Assembly: GCF_029931775.1 (NCBI RefSeq)
Contig: NC_079320.1
Location: forward strand, 59,413,521-59,477,520
Origin: Euleptes europaea
Taxonomy: Eukaryota; Chordata; Lepidosauria; Squamata; Sphaerodactylidae
Reading direction: 5' to 3'
Length of the DNA: 64,000 nt
The notes beneath the pieces are model-generated. The model was not told where the DNA came from, did not search any database, and was given only the letters and a program-made list of their open reading frames with translations. Numbering within the stretch: position 1 is the stretch's first letter; every line of letters starts with the position of its first letter. Made by a program: the position numbers and the translations under genes. Below, in pieces: positions 42,201 through 45,798 of the stretch.

Positions 42201-44938
42201 TCCTTCTCATACCATAAATATGTATGCCATCCAAAACATAAATTAAATCCTTCCATTTCTAAAAGTTTCGTATTCTCTAATAAAATCCAATTCTTTAACC
42301 AAATGAAACAAGCTGCTTCATAATACATTCTTAAATCGGGTAAACCCAAACCTCCTGTCTCCTTTAATTCAATTAAATTATTATAAGCTATTCTATGTCT
42401 TTCTTTTCCCCATAAAAAGTTTAAAATATCTTTCTTCCAACTTTTAATTAGTTTGTACTCCTTTTAAAATTGGTAAATTTTGAAACAAAAAAAGCATCTT
42501 GGGTAATATCTTCATTTTAATCACAGAGGTTCTACCCCATAGCGATAAAGGTATTTTTTCCCAATTTTTAAGATCTATTACAACTTGTTGCCATTGTTTA
42601 ATATAATTATTTTGAAATAAATTAAGGTTGTTTGGGGATAACCATATGCCCAAATATTTTATTTTGTGTTTGATAGTGAAACCCGACTTTTTTATTAGTT
42701 CTTGTTGCTGTGAGAGAGTCATATTTTTAACCAATATTTTGAAATTCAAAAAGGTACTAGACAAGGCTGTCCTCTTTCTCCTTTATTGTTTATATTAGTG
42801 TTGGAAGTTTTATTGAAAAAGATTAGACAAACGGAAGATTTAAATGGATTTCAAACTGGGAGAAACCATTATACGATTAAAGCATACACAGATGACCTTG
42901 TATGTTTTTTGACTAATCCTAATGATCAAGTTGAAAATTGGAATTGGTTTATGGAAAACTTGCAGGTTTTAAAATAAATAAAAATAAAAATGCTTACTTA
43001 ATCCTTGAGTCAAAAAAGGTAACTTAACCTAGTCCGTTTTGAACACATGTCTTTGTACAAACATTTCTGTGAATGCGAAATCTGTGGTGAGAAGAATAGT
43101 TCTTGGAGGTTTTTAGAGTATCTTTGACTGGTCAAGTAACTTAATGTCTAAAACAAAGAGAAATTTGTGGTAGAAAAATGAATTCCCTCCTCTAAAACCT
43201 AAACTATAATATTACAAAATGTTAGGCCATTAAAATGAACAATTTACCTAAAATCCCAATAACTTTTTAAACTACTGATATTGCTCTTAGGTTGGATCCT
43301 ATGAATCCATTCTTATAGCAATGAAGCCTTCTTTTGGTTGAAGTCTGCTACTACACACCTTTTCCATTCCTTGCCTGCTACCACTCTGACTAGTGTACAA
43401 ATAACTGAACTTTTCTTATTTTTAACAGAGAAATGAACCCCTTTCTACCGTATGGGCTTGTTGTCAGCTTAAAGCCTTATATTACCTACCTCAGTCATTC
43501 TTATGATTATCTACATTCTTTTGTGACCTTTCTGTAGCTGGTAAATATTATCAAATGGAGGCACTGTGTCAGTGTACCTAATTTCTTTTTGATTTCCCCA
43601 CGAACACAATTAACTATCCCACTAGCCAGCCAAATATATGATGGTTTACCATAACAACATCATGTAGTATAATGATCATTCAAATACATTCAAATACATA
43701 CAGTCATCCTATTCTCCAGTGACATGTTGTGAATAGGTGGTAAAGCACTTGTCTCTTTATAACCCTGCAGGGGGAAAAATACAACCTATAATTTTTGCAA
43801 TACTATATTCACCTGAAATCAATATAAGTAATAATTTTCTTCATTGTTATAGAGCTAGAAAAAGCATGAATTAATATATCCCTAATGATATAATCTTTCT
43901 TCTTTGACTTTGTTTTATATCCTCATTTTCTTTACATTTGGATCGATTCAACTTTTTCACCCAGGCTCACCCATTTCCCCTCCTTATTACAGCTGTTGTC
44001 ACACACATGTCTATGTAGGTCCCATGGTCCCTAGCATAGCCTTTTTGATAATCACTGAGAACCCCTTCCTCCCATTTTCACCAGTTCTTCCTAATAATAA
44101 ATATGTATTAAAACAATAATGTACATAAAGGTAAAGGTAAAGGTCCCCTGTGCAAGCACTAGGTCATTCCTAACCCATGGGGTGACATCACATCCCGACG
44201 TTTTCTAGGCAGACTTTGTTTACGGAGTGGTTTGCCAGTGCCTTCCCCAGTCATCTTCCCTTTACCCCCAGCAAGCTGGGTCCTCATTTCACCGACCTCG
44301 GAAGGATGGAAGGCTGAGTCAACCTTGAGCCGGCTACCTGAAACCAACTTCCGTTGGGATTGAACTCAGGTTGTGAGCAAAGCTTTGGACTGCAGTACTG
44401 CAGCTTACCACTCTGCGCCACGGGGCTCCTAATACATGAACAAAATTCTGTTTTAATAGGTTAAAAGATTCAATATGCACTTACGGTATGCAAAGACTTC
44501 TGAGGCAAATTCCTTTTTGTATAAGCTGTCCACATGGTTTTTGCACAACAGTCTAATATACAAACACAGAAAGTTTGTGTTTCACTTCCTCTTCAGTACT
44601 ACCAGGATGATTTGGGCTTTCTCCCAAGTTAAGATGGCAGAGTTCCAAATATTTTTTCAGATCATCTTCATACAACTGCGTCTAAGAGAATAACTTTCAT
44701 AATAAGAACAAGATCAGTGGAGGGTCACCCATCTCATTACAAGTACTCAAATAACTTAGCAGATCACAGGCCTCTATTATTTACATTTTCATGAGTTTCG
44801 TCTTCTAGAAGTAGAGCAGCTCTGGCATGCATTCACTGATAGCCTTGAAGCATCTCAGATGCTTCCATATAACAACTCCCCTAACCAAGTTACCTCTTCT
44901 TCTTTTCTCTTTTCTTTCTTCACCTCCTCTTGGCTCAT
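130..44938 (-). CDS. DUF4062-NACHT-WD repeat STAND NTPase (NWD1/NWD2-like), 26 coding exons, 3' end outside window
   Basis: Predicted signalling NTPase of the STAND class: an N-terminal DUF4062 module, a nucleotide-binding NACHT module and a C-terminal WD-repeat sensor or scaffold. Exons, 5' to 3': 44894-44938, 44562-44681, 39275-39352, 39097-39192, 37415-37964, 35448-35647, 34195-34592, 32911-33065, 32514-32722, 31565-31704, 30332-30439, 27444-27602, 27062-27185, 26343-26552, 23531-24411, 22753-22892, 21372-21500, 17270-17601, 15404-15537, 13665-13793, 12553-12800, 10443-10611, 3783-3984, 3523-3653, 1508-1668, 130-287. All junctions are AG/GT and phases match; the lengths add to 5,406 nt, or 1,802 codons with no stop. 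Residues 1-283 are of unknown type, about 284-400 DUF4062, about 700-865 NACHT core, 865-1158 helical arm, about 1248-1749 WD blades, 1750-1802 charged coiled coil. Closest family by motif is NWD1/NWD2; orthology is not established and function is inferred from architecture only. Confidence 0.85.
463..720. repeat. Unclassified dispersed repeat with internal inverted copies
   Basis: Two inverted copies of about 24 bp face each other at 543-567 and 602-626 (AAAATGCCCCCTGAAATG type). A related piece is at about 24607-24690. Family not recognised. Confidence 0.4.
725..933 (-). mobile_element. hAT-type MITE (TAGGGTTGCCA termini)
   Basis: About 209 bp with terminal inverted repeats TAGGGTTGCCA...TGGCAACYCTA. 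Flanked by near-identical 8-bp duplications ATGAGCTG and ATGAGCTC. The minus sign means the copy starts with the GGTCCCTCTTCGCC side. Confidence 0.85.
1508..1668 (-). CDS. NACHT-WD gene exon 25: last WD-like strand
   Basis: Residues about 1696-1749. Begins with a WD terminal strand (DHFITWNL) followed by a basic linker. Acceptor TTTTCAG|AG, donor ACAG|GTTTCC (weak), phase 1 to exon 26. Confidence 0.8.
3523..3653 (-). CDS. NACHT-WD gene exon 24
   Basis: Residues about 1653-1696, including a strand resembling a WD terminus ([16 protein letters not shown]). Acceptor ATTCTAG|ACC, donor ACAG|GTAATG. The phase fits both neighbours. Confidence 0.85.
3783..3984 (-). CDS. NACHT-WD gene exon 23: WD repeat
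   Basis: Residues about 1585-1652. Carries a WD blade ending SITVWNI. Acceptor CCCCAG|GTATGC, donor CCAG|GTACCA. Confidence 0.88.
4137..4450 (+). mobile_element. tRNA-derived SINE, GTGTAGTGGTTAAGAGCGG head
   Basis: Full-length: tRNA-like A/B box head, a central part with GGGTGACCTTGGGCTAGTCA, and a tail of TCTTCT repeats. Other copies are at 36046-36404 (minus) and 46858-47085 (plus). Confidence 0.85.
4519..4815 (-). mobile_element. Sauria-type SINE
   Basis: Full-length reverse copy with the GAGCCCCGTGGCGCAGAG head at the right and an ACCTTT tail at the left. Confidence 0.85.
5263..5466 (+). mobile_element. hAT-type MITE (TAGGGTTGCCA termini)
   Basis: Full-length copy with both termini. 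No clear target duplication remains; its right flank runs into an L1 fragment. Confidence 0.8.
5480..5668 (+). mobile_element. L1 LINE fragment, ORF2 C-terminus
   Basis: The plus strand encodes [16 protein letters not shown] then [14 protein letters not shown], resembling the end of squamate L1 ORF2. The sequence to about 6740 may be its 3' UTR, but I cannot show that. Confidence 0.6.
6747..7058. mobile_element. Non-autonomous hAT element, 312 bp, perfect TIRs and TSD
   Basis: Terminal inverted repeats CAGGGGTGGGGAAC and GTTCCCCACCCCTG. 8-bp target duplication CTGTAGAT at 6739-6746 and 7059-7066. Confidence 0.93.
7142..8455 (-). mobile_element. L1 LINE fragment, reverse transcriptase region
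   Basis: Minus-strand L1 ORF2 in broken frames: [61 protein letters not shown], and the YADD-box equivalent [10 protein letters not shown] 5' piece near 8200-8455 is more decayed. Confidence 0.88.
8456..8715 (+). mobile_element. Probable solo LTR of another family
   Basis: TATAAAAGA promoter-like box, AATAAATGC poly(A)-type signal and downstream TG-rich tract, spaced as in a retroviral-type LTR. Exact ends and target duplication not determined. Confidence 0.45.
8716..9057 (+). mobile_element. Probable L1 3' tail
   Basis: Non-coding, ending TTTTGTATCCTATATATTAA and then AATAATAAAAAAG. A similar ending (TTTTGTATCCCTTTATAAAA) occurs at about 21960-21996. Confidence 0.45.
10056..10264 (+). mobile_element. 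hAT-type MITE with perfect 8-bp TSD
   Basis: Full length; flanked by TCTATTAG at 10048-10055 and 10265-10272. Lies in the intron about 180 bp 3' of exon 23's upstream neighbour, exon 22 (10443-10611). Confidence 0.9.
10443..10611 (-). CDS. NACHT-WD gene exon 22: WD repeat
   Basis: Residues about 1529-1585, with a blade ending NYLKLWNL. Acceptor CATGCAG|GC, donor CCAG|GTAAGA. Confidence 0.9.
10985..11385. repeat. Dispersed LINE-derived repeat
   Basis: Includes GGCAGCTAACAATTTAAAAC and GAGAGTTCCAGAGCTTTGG..GAGAAGGCCCTCTCC, sequence widespread in squamates. A related piece is at 17825-18055 (ACTGGGGTTAGTGC...TTAAAGGTCAAAACCAGCAC). Class uncertain. Confidence 0.5.
11690..11930 (+). mobile_element. 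tRNA-derived SINE, second family
   Basis: Head AGCCAGTGTGGTGTAGTAG, middle with a TTGTTGTGAGGATAAAATG block, end AAAGGCAGGGTATAAAT followed by AAGTAAATAAGTA. Confidence 0.82.
12011..12303 (+). mobile_element. Solo LTR of an old LTR element, with TSD
   Basis: 293 bp, begins TGTTGTGTATG and ends CTTAACA, with a TATA-like box, AATAAA near its 3' end and 5-bp duplications GAATT on both sides. Same family as 33303-33619. No internal region is present. Confidence 0.85.
12553..12800 (-). CDS. NACHT-WD gene exon 21: WD repeat region
   Basis: Residues about 1446-1529. Beta-propeller-like strands ending TEILSWNL. Acceptor TTTGCAG|G, donor GGTG|GTAAGT. Confidence 0.88.
13079..13279 (+). mobile_element. 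hAT-type MITE with 8-bp TSD
   Basis: Both termini present; flanks TCAACTGT (13071-13078) and TCAATTGT (13280-13287), one mismatch. Confidence 0.88.
13665..13793 (-). CDS. NACHT-WD gene exon 20: WD repeat region
   Basis: Residues about 1403-1446. Short propeller strands ([16 protein letters not shown]). Acceptor TTTTCTAG|G, donor TCAG|GTAGTG. Confidence 0.86.
14098..14294 (+). mobile_element. hAT-type MITE with perfect 8-bp TSD
   Basis: Flanked by ATTAATCA at 14090-14097 and 14295-14302. Termini slightly changed (GGTTGGCAACC; GCAAGCCTA). Confidence 0.88.
14356..14569 (-). mobile_element. hAT-type MITE
   Basis: Full-length reverse-oriented copy 60 bp from the previous one. No readable target duplication. 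Confidence 0.8.
15404..15537 (-). CDS. NACHT-WD gene exon 19: WD repeat region
   Basis: Residues about 1359-1403. Opens with the strand [14 protein letters not shown], which completes the blade begun in exon 18. Acceptor TTCTAG|GTT, donor ATAG|GTTAGT. Confidence 0.86.
15731..15950 (+). mobile_element. tRNA-derived SINE, GGCTCAGTGGTA head
   Basis: Head ATGGCTCAGTGGTACAGCAT, B box GGTTCAATC, body ending CAGCCTCATGTGTTCAT. First of two copies in tandem. Confidence 0.85.
15953..16182 (+). mobile_element. tRNA-derived SINE, second tandem copy
   Basis: Same family directly after the first, with a small internal repeat near its end. Confidence 0.85.
16665..16861 (+). mobile_element. hAT-type MITE with perfect 8-bp TSD
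   Basis: Flanked by GGGACACT at 16657-16664 and 16862-16869. Confidence 0.9.
17270..17601 (-). CDS. NACHT-WD gene exon 18: two clear WD repeats
   Basis: Residues about 1248-1358. Two canonical WD40 blades, each with a GH-like start and a WD end (GTLKLWDL, then TTIKIWDL). This is the clearest evidence for the WD domain. Acceptor CGCTAG|GT, donor TCAG|GTGAGT. Exon 17 lies about 3.8 kb upstream across a repeat-filled intron. Confidence 0.95.
17825..18055. repeat. Dispersed LINE-derived repeat
   Basis: Contains CCATCTAGAGCTTTAAAGGT then ACCAGCACCTTGAATTG, a familiar squamate repeat. Lies about 220 bp upstream of exon 18. Confidence 0.5.
18072..18280 (-). mobile_element. hAT-type MITE
   Basis: Both termini present; flanks GTTAAAGT and GTAAATGT match at 6 of 8 positions. 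Confidence 0.8.
18442..20564 (+). mobile_element. Possible long solo LTR
   Basis: About 2.1 kb with no exon or known repeat. Begins TGACAGGCCC and ends CCGCGACA, with imperfect flanking GGCGC and GGCGT and an AATAAA at about 20359. Low confidence; a spliced or unknown repeat is as likely. Confidence 0.3.
20765..20971 (-). mobile_element. hAT-type MITE with 8-bp TSD
   Basis: Flanks CTTATGTA and CTGATGTA differ at one position. Confidence 0.85.
21372..21500 (-). CDS. NACHT-WD gene exon 17: linker into the WD domain
   Basis: Residues about 1205-1248, including [14 protein letters not shown], a stretch I recall as typical of NWD1-family proteins just before the first WD repeat. Acceptor GATTCAG|GT, donor ACAG|GTGAGA. 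Confidence 0.88.
21880..21996 (+). mobile_element. Probable L1 3' tail
   Basis: Pyrimidine-rich stretch, then TTTTGTATCCCTTTATAAAA and an A-rich end, like the tail at 9 kb. Confidence 0.4.
22199..22475. repeat. GC-rich repeat with MITE-like ends
   Basis: Begins TAGGATTGTCAGGT and ends TTGGCAAGGCTA, which resemble the common MITE termini, with an unrelated GC-rich interior. Similar in that respect to 25557-25783. Confidence 0.35.
22753..22892 (-). CDS. NACHT-WD gene exon 16: helical arm
   Basis: Residues about 1158-1205. Amphipathic helices ([15 protein letters not shown]) matching the NWD-family region between the NACHT and WD domains. Acceptor CAACAG|G, donor CCAG|GTACTG. Confidence 0.9.
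23095..23190 (+). mobile_element. Penelope pseudo-LTR fragment
   Basis: Matches the right arm of the 58.3-kb element (CTGAAGAAGTGAGCTGTGAC..., then CCCTGCCAGAAATTTTGTTAG), but with AAAA in place of the GAAA core. Confidence 0.75.
23262..23492 (-). mobile_element. tRNA-derived SINE, second family, reverse copy
   Basis: Reverse complement of the 11690-11930 family, ending at the tRNA-like head near 23490, about 40 bp from the donor of exon 15. Confidence 0.8.
23531..24411 (-). CDS. NACHT-WD gene exon 15: large helical arm after NACHT
   Basis: 881-bp exon, residues about 865-1158. It encodes the helical and winged-helix-like part of a STAND protein ([31 protein letters not shown], a typical check-point helix pair). 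One open frame throughout. Acceptor TTCTTCAG|AAA, donor AAAG|GTGGGT. Confidence 0.95.
24860..25556 (+). mobile_element. CR1/L2-type LINE fragment
   Basis: The plus strand encodes [20 protein letters not shown], then [13 protein letters not shown] and [11 protein letters not shown], resembling the segment between the endonuclease and reverse transcriptase of CR1/L2 LINEs. Several frame changes. Confidence 0.7.
25557..25783 (-). mobile_element. MITE-like element with TAGGGTTGCCA termini but unrelated interior
   Basis: Same terminal sequence as the common MITE, but the interior is different and GC-rich. It lies at the end of a LINE fragment. A clear target duplication is not visible. Confidence 0.5.
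26343..26552 (-). CDS. NACHT-WD gene exon 14: Walker B
   Basis: Residues 795-864. Contains Walker B ([11 protein letters not shown], residues about 816-826) followed by a sensor-1-like strand (VYFIASTC). The donor GAG|GTAAAT is normal. The acceptor is odd: 16 consecutive A residues lie where a pyrimidine tract should be, immediately before AG|GAT. Confidence 0.92.
27062..27185 (-). CDS. NACHT-WD gene exon 13: NACHT core
   Basis: Residues 753-794. Strand [13 protein letters not shown] and a following helix, corresponding to the NACHT segment between Walker A and Walker B. Acceptor ATGCAG|G, donor TAAG|GTAGCC. Confidence 0.9.
27444..27602 (-). CDS. NACHT-WD gene exon 12: Walker A P-loop
   Basis: Residues 700-753. 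Contains an intact P-loop (GEAGCGKST, residues 730-738) after the strand RRLIVIC, and the preceding MVGRETVL motif common to NACHT NTPases. Acceptor AAATAG|G, donor CTGG|GTAAGG. Confidence 0.95.
27845..28052 (+). mobile_element. hAT-type MITE
   Basis: Both termini present; flanks CCTCCTAT and TCTCCTAC share six central bases. Confidence 0.82.
28630..28809 (+). mobile_element. hAT-type MITE, divergent subfamily
   Basis: Same termini with a variant interior (GGTGGGGCCTGGAGTCC side). A related fragment lies at about 45339-45450. Flanks GTTGACGT and GTTGATAG match in part. Confidence 0.7.
28822..28978 (-). mobile_element. hAT-type MITE, truncated
   Basis: Begins TAGGGTTGCCAGG and stops after the internal CTGGAGATCC segment; the far terminus is lost. 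Sits 12 bp from the preceding variant copy. Confidence 0.75.
29820..29987 (-). mobile_element. hAT-type MITE with 8-bp TSD
   Basis: Shortened inside but with both termini; flanks GTCCTGCA and GTTCTGCA, one mismatch. Confidence 0.82.
30332..30439 (-). CDS. NACHT-WD gene exon 11
   Basis: Residues about 664-700. Charged helical linker between the N-terminal module and NACHT ([16 protein letters not shown]). Acceptor TCACCAG|A, donor CTT|GTAAGT. Confidence 0.85.
31565..31704 (-). CDS. NACHT-WD gene exon 10
   Basis: Residues about 618-664. Contains [10 protein letters not shown] followed by HAYYLERLC, a block I recall from NWD1-family proteins just before the NACHT domain. Acceptor TTTACAG|CTT, donor ACAG|GTCAGC. 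Confidence 0.88.
32514..32722 (-). CDS. NACHT-WD gene exon 9
   Basis: Residues about 548-617. Helical segment rich in Cys and His in its first third ([17 protein letters not shown]). Acceptor TGCAAG|TA, donor CCAGG|GTAGGT. The donor could shift by one base; the version given keeps the frame. Confidence 0.8.
32911..33065 (-). CDS. NACHT-WD gene exon 8
   Basis: Residues about 496-547. Helical linker after DUF4062 ([15 protein letters not shown]). Acceptor TGCACAG|C, donor ACAG|GTGAAA. Confidence 0.85.
33303..33619 (+). mobile_element. Solo LTR of the same family, with TSD
   Basis: 317 bp, begins TGTTGTGTATG, TATA-like CATATAAGC, AATAAA, ends CTTAACA; 5-bp duplications CTTTC. Differs from the first copy at many sites and by a short insertion, so the two are not recent. 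Confidence 0.86.
33804..34004 (-). mobile_element. hAT-type MITE
   Basis: Full-length reverse copy, ending 190 bp before the splice donor of exon 7. Flanks no longer match. Confidence 0.78.
34195..34592 (-). CDS. NACHT-WD gene exon 7: end of DUF4062 plus acidic insert
   Basis: Residues 364-496. Starts with the final DUF4062 strand ([13 protein letters not shown]), then a Ser/Glu/Asp-rich, probably disordered insert, and ends with [14 protein letters not shown], a conserved NWD-family block. Acceptor TTTTAG|GTT, donor TTCG|GTTTGT. Confidence 0.9.
34958..35075 (+). mobile_element. CR1/L2-type LINE fragment
   Basis: Contains AACATAGAGTTGGAAGGTAC then CAGCTAGTCCAA, a stretch common in sauropsid CR1/L2 3' regions, with a small local duplication of GGTACCTCCA. 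Confidence 0.5.
35448..35647 (-). CDS. NACHT-WD gene exon 6: DUF4062 core
   Basis: Residues 297-363. Diagnostic DUF4062 motifs: [19 protein letters not shown] followed by [10 protein letters not shown] (DLRWG at 328-332). This signature is shared by NWD1, NWD2, TEP1 and bacterial STAND proteins. Acceptor AACCAG|AT, donor GTG|GTAAGT. Confidence 0.95.
36046..36404 (-). mobile_element. tRNA-derived SINE with GAA/GGA repeat tail
   Basis: Reverse copy of the same family. Its tail appears on the plus strand as (GGA)n(GAA)n at 36048-36082. Confidence 0.85.
36726..37003 (-). mobile_element. tRNA-derived SINE with Bov-B-type tail
   Basis: The minus strand runs from a tRNA-like head to a tail reading GGTCACCATAAG..GTCACTTGACGGCAC, similar to the 3' end of the Bov-B copy at 58 kb, so it was probably moved by Bov-B. 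Flanked by TAACTCTCTTGT at 36714-36725 and 37004-37015. Confidence 0.85.
37017..37314 (-). mobile_element. Sauria-type SINE
   Basis: tRNA-like head (minus strand GAGCCCCGTGGCGCAGAG), conserved body, tail with ACCTTT units. Inserted into the target copy made by the SINE at 36726-37003; ACTCTCTTGTA recurs at 37320-37330. Confidence 0.85.
37415..37964 (-). CDS. NACHT-WD gene exon 5: long low-complexity N-terminal segment
   Basis: Residues 114-297. Polar and probably disordered for most of its length, then ends in the first DUF4062 strand ([14 protein letters not shown]). No family is recognised for the first 170 residues. Acceptor TCTTTAG|CCT, donor TCAAG|GTACAA. Confidence 0.88.
38090..38214 (-). 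mobile_element. Sauria-type SINE, 5' truncated
   Basis: Only the tail half is present; its truncated end abuts a MITE fragment. Confidence 0.75.
38215..38272 (-). mobile_element. hAT-type MITE fragment
   Basis: Only the last ~58 bp remain, joined directly to a truncated Sauria-type SINE. Confidence 0.6.
38758..38972 (-). mobile_element. tRNA-derived SINE, GGCTCAGTGGTA family
   Basis: Reverse copy; the head lies near 38970. Confidence 0.82.
39097..39192 (-). CDS. NACHT-WD gene exon 4
   Basis: Residues 82-113. Basic helical segment ([17 protein letters not shown]). Acceptor CCCATAG|CGC, donor AAG|GTAAGA; phase 0 at both ends. Confidence 0.82.
39275..39352 (-). CDS. NACHT-WD gene exon 3
   Basis: Residues 56-81 ([18 protein letters not shown]). 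Acceptor CCTCTAG|AAA, donor AAG|GTAGGT, phase 0 at both ends. A second donor, AAA|GTAAGT, lies inside the exon after 36 nt and is also in phase, so a shorter form is possible. Confidence 0.75.
40926..42990 (-). mobile_element. L1 LINE with 5' inversion (twin priming) and 16-bp TSD
   Basis: 40926 to about 42743 reads on the minus strand as L1 ORF2 after the reverse transcriptase core ([14 protein letters not shown]) through the C-terminal domain ([16 protein letters not shown]) to an A-rich tail. About 42744-42990 reads on the plus strand as the RT segment directly before it ([14 protein letters not shown], then [10 protein letters not shown]). TGCTTACTTAATCCTT flanks the whole at 40910-40925 and 42991-43006. 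The ORF is interrupted and 5' truncated. Confidence 0.92.
44127..44430 (-). mobile_element. Sauria-type SINE with three ACCTTT units
   Basis: Full-length reverse copy; the tail shows three AAAGGT units on the plus strand. Lies about 130 bp 3' of exon 2. Confidence 0.87.
44562..44681 (-). CDS. NACHT-WD gene exon 2
   Basis: Residues 16-55 ([19 protein letters not shown]). Acceptor CTCTTAG|ACG. The donor TTT|GTATAT is weak but is the only choice found that keeps phase 0 into exon 3; the frame closes a few codons later. Confidence 0.68.
44894..44938 (-). CDS. NACHT-WD gene exon 1 with start codon
   Basis: ATG at 44938, 15 codons ([15 protein letters not shown]), donor GAG|GTAACT, phase 0 into exon 2. 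It is the only ATG-led exon upstream that fits. Very charged, like the exon that follows. Confidence 0.72.
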
Positions 44939-44973
44939 AGAAGTGATGAGTTTACTGACTCCCAGGCAGCGCT

Positions 44974-44989
44974 AACCCATAGCAACGTC
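44974..44989 (-). promoter_or_regulatory. Partial X-box-like motif close to the start codon
   Basis: The minus strand reads GTTGCTATGGGTTAG about 40 bases upstream of the ATG. One half-site (GTTGCTATGG) is good; the other is poor. Listed because a full X-box lies 0.8 kb further upstream. Confidence 0.2.
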
Positions 44990-45665
44990 CAGTAGTAAAA
45001 CCTGTTTGGATTGCTAAACAAGTTTTAGCCTCATTTGAAGAGCTGTTGACTGGAGCCTCAGCCCAAATGCTTGAAGAAACAAGTGAACAGAGAGTACATT
45101 GGCCAAATATAAATGTGGACATTACTTGCTGTTGGGTCTTACAGTAAGATGCTCAACAAATTAGGAGGGAAATTCTGATCAGAGAGTCATTTTGGGGAGA
45201 AATCAACATTTGTTAGAGGATTGTATCTAATCAGCTTTTTTGCTTGTAATAAAAGGATAGGTCCCCTTTGGCTTCTAAAAAAGGCTTTGCTGGGGATCAT
45301 GGGACCGAAATCCACAAAAGTCATGTGGAATGGGGTCAGATTGCCAATCTCCAGGCAGGACCTGAAGTTCTTCTGGAATTACAACTGATCTCCAAACTAC
45401 AGAGATCAGTTCCCCTGGAGGAAATGGCAGCTTTATATATCCTCCCCTAAATCTCTTGGAGGAAGAGTGAGATAGAAATGTGACTGAATTCAGGCAGCTG
45501 CACTGAAACATCATTTGACATTATTTCTGCCCATACATTTTTTAAATTAAAGGAACACAGCTGGAAGACGGAAAGCTCTGCTACAAAACCACATCTAGGT
45601 AAAAATCGACATTGAATAAGAGCAGTTTGCGACCTATAAGCTGCAATGTGTTACAGCTCACTTAC

Positions 45666-45798
45666 CTTTCAAGCATTCCCACAAGAGCGTAGTAAATCCA
45701 ACTTCATGTGAAGCTGTATCAAGAAAGGAGGGGGGAAAGCAAGTCCTGCTTGTTTTTTCCTCCACAATTGGCCTATTCAGATAAATTGTCATGGTAAC
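45666..45798 (-). promoter_or_regulatory. Candidate upstream promoter and non-coding exon with an RFX X-box
   Basis: On the minus strand a strong donor, AAAG|GTAAGTGA, ends a possible 5' exon at 45666. Just upstream, 45785-45798 reads ATTGTCATGGTAAC on the plus strand, which fits the X-box consensus RYYNYY(N)1-3RRNRAC in full. A CCAAT motif lies between them. It could be the true first exon of the NACHT-WD gene, about 0.7 kb upstream of the ATG exon. The acceptor of the ATG exon is unclear, so the link is inference. Confidence 0.35.

Noticed and set aside
43020-43150. Possible extra minus-strand exon (frame with [15 protein letters not shown]) between exons 2 and 3
   Set aside because: It has an acceptor and an AG|GTTAAG donor, but its phases do not fit between exons 2 and 3; in the required end phase the last codon is a stop.
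44475-44693. Plus-strand open frame near 44.5 kb
   Set aside because: Antisense to exon 2 of the NACHT-WD gene, whose splice sites and phase fit.
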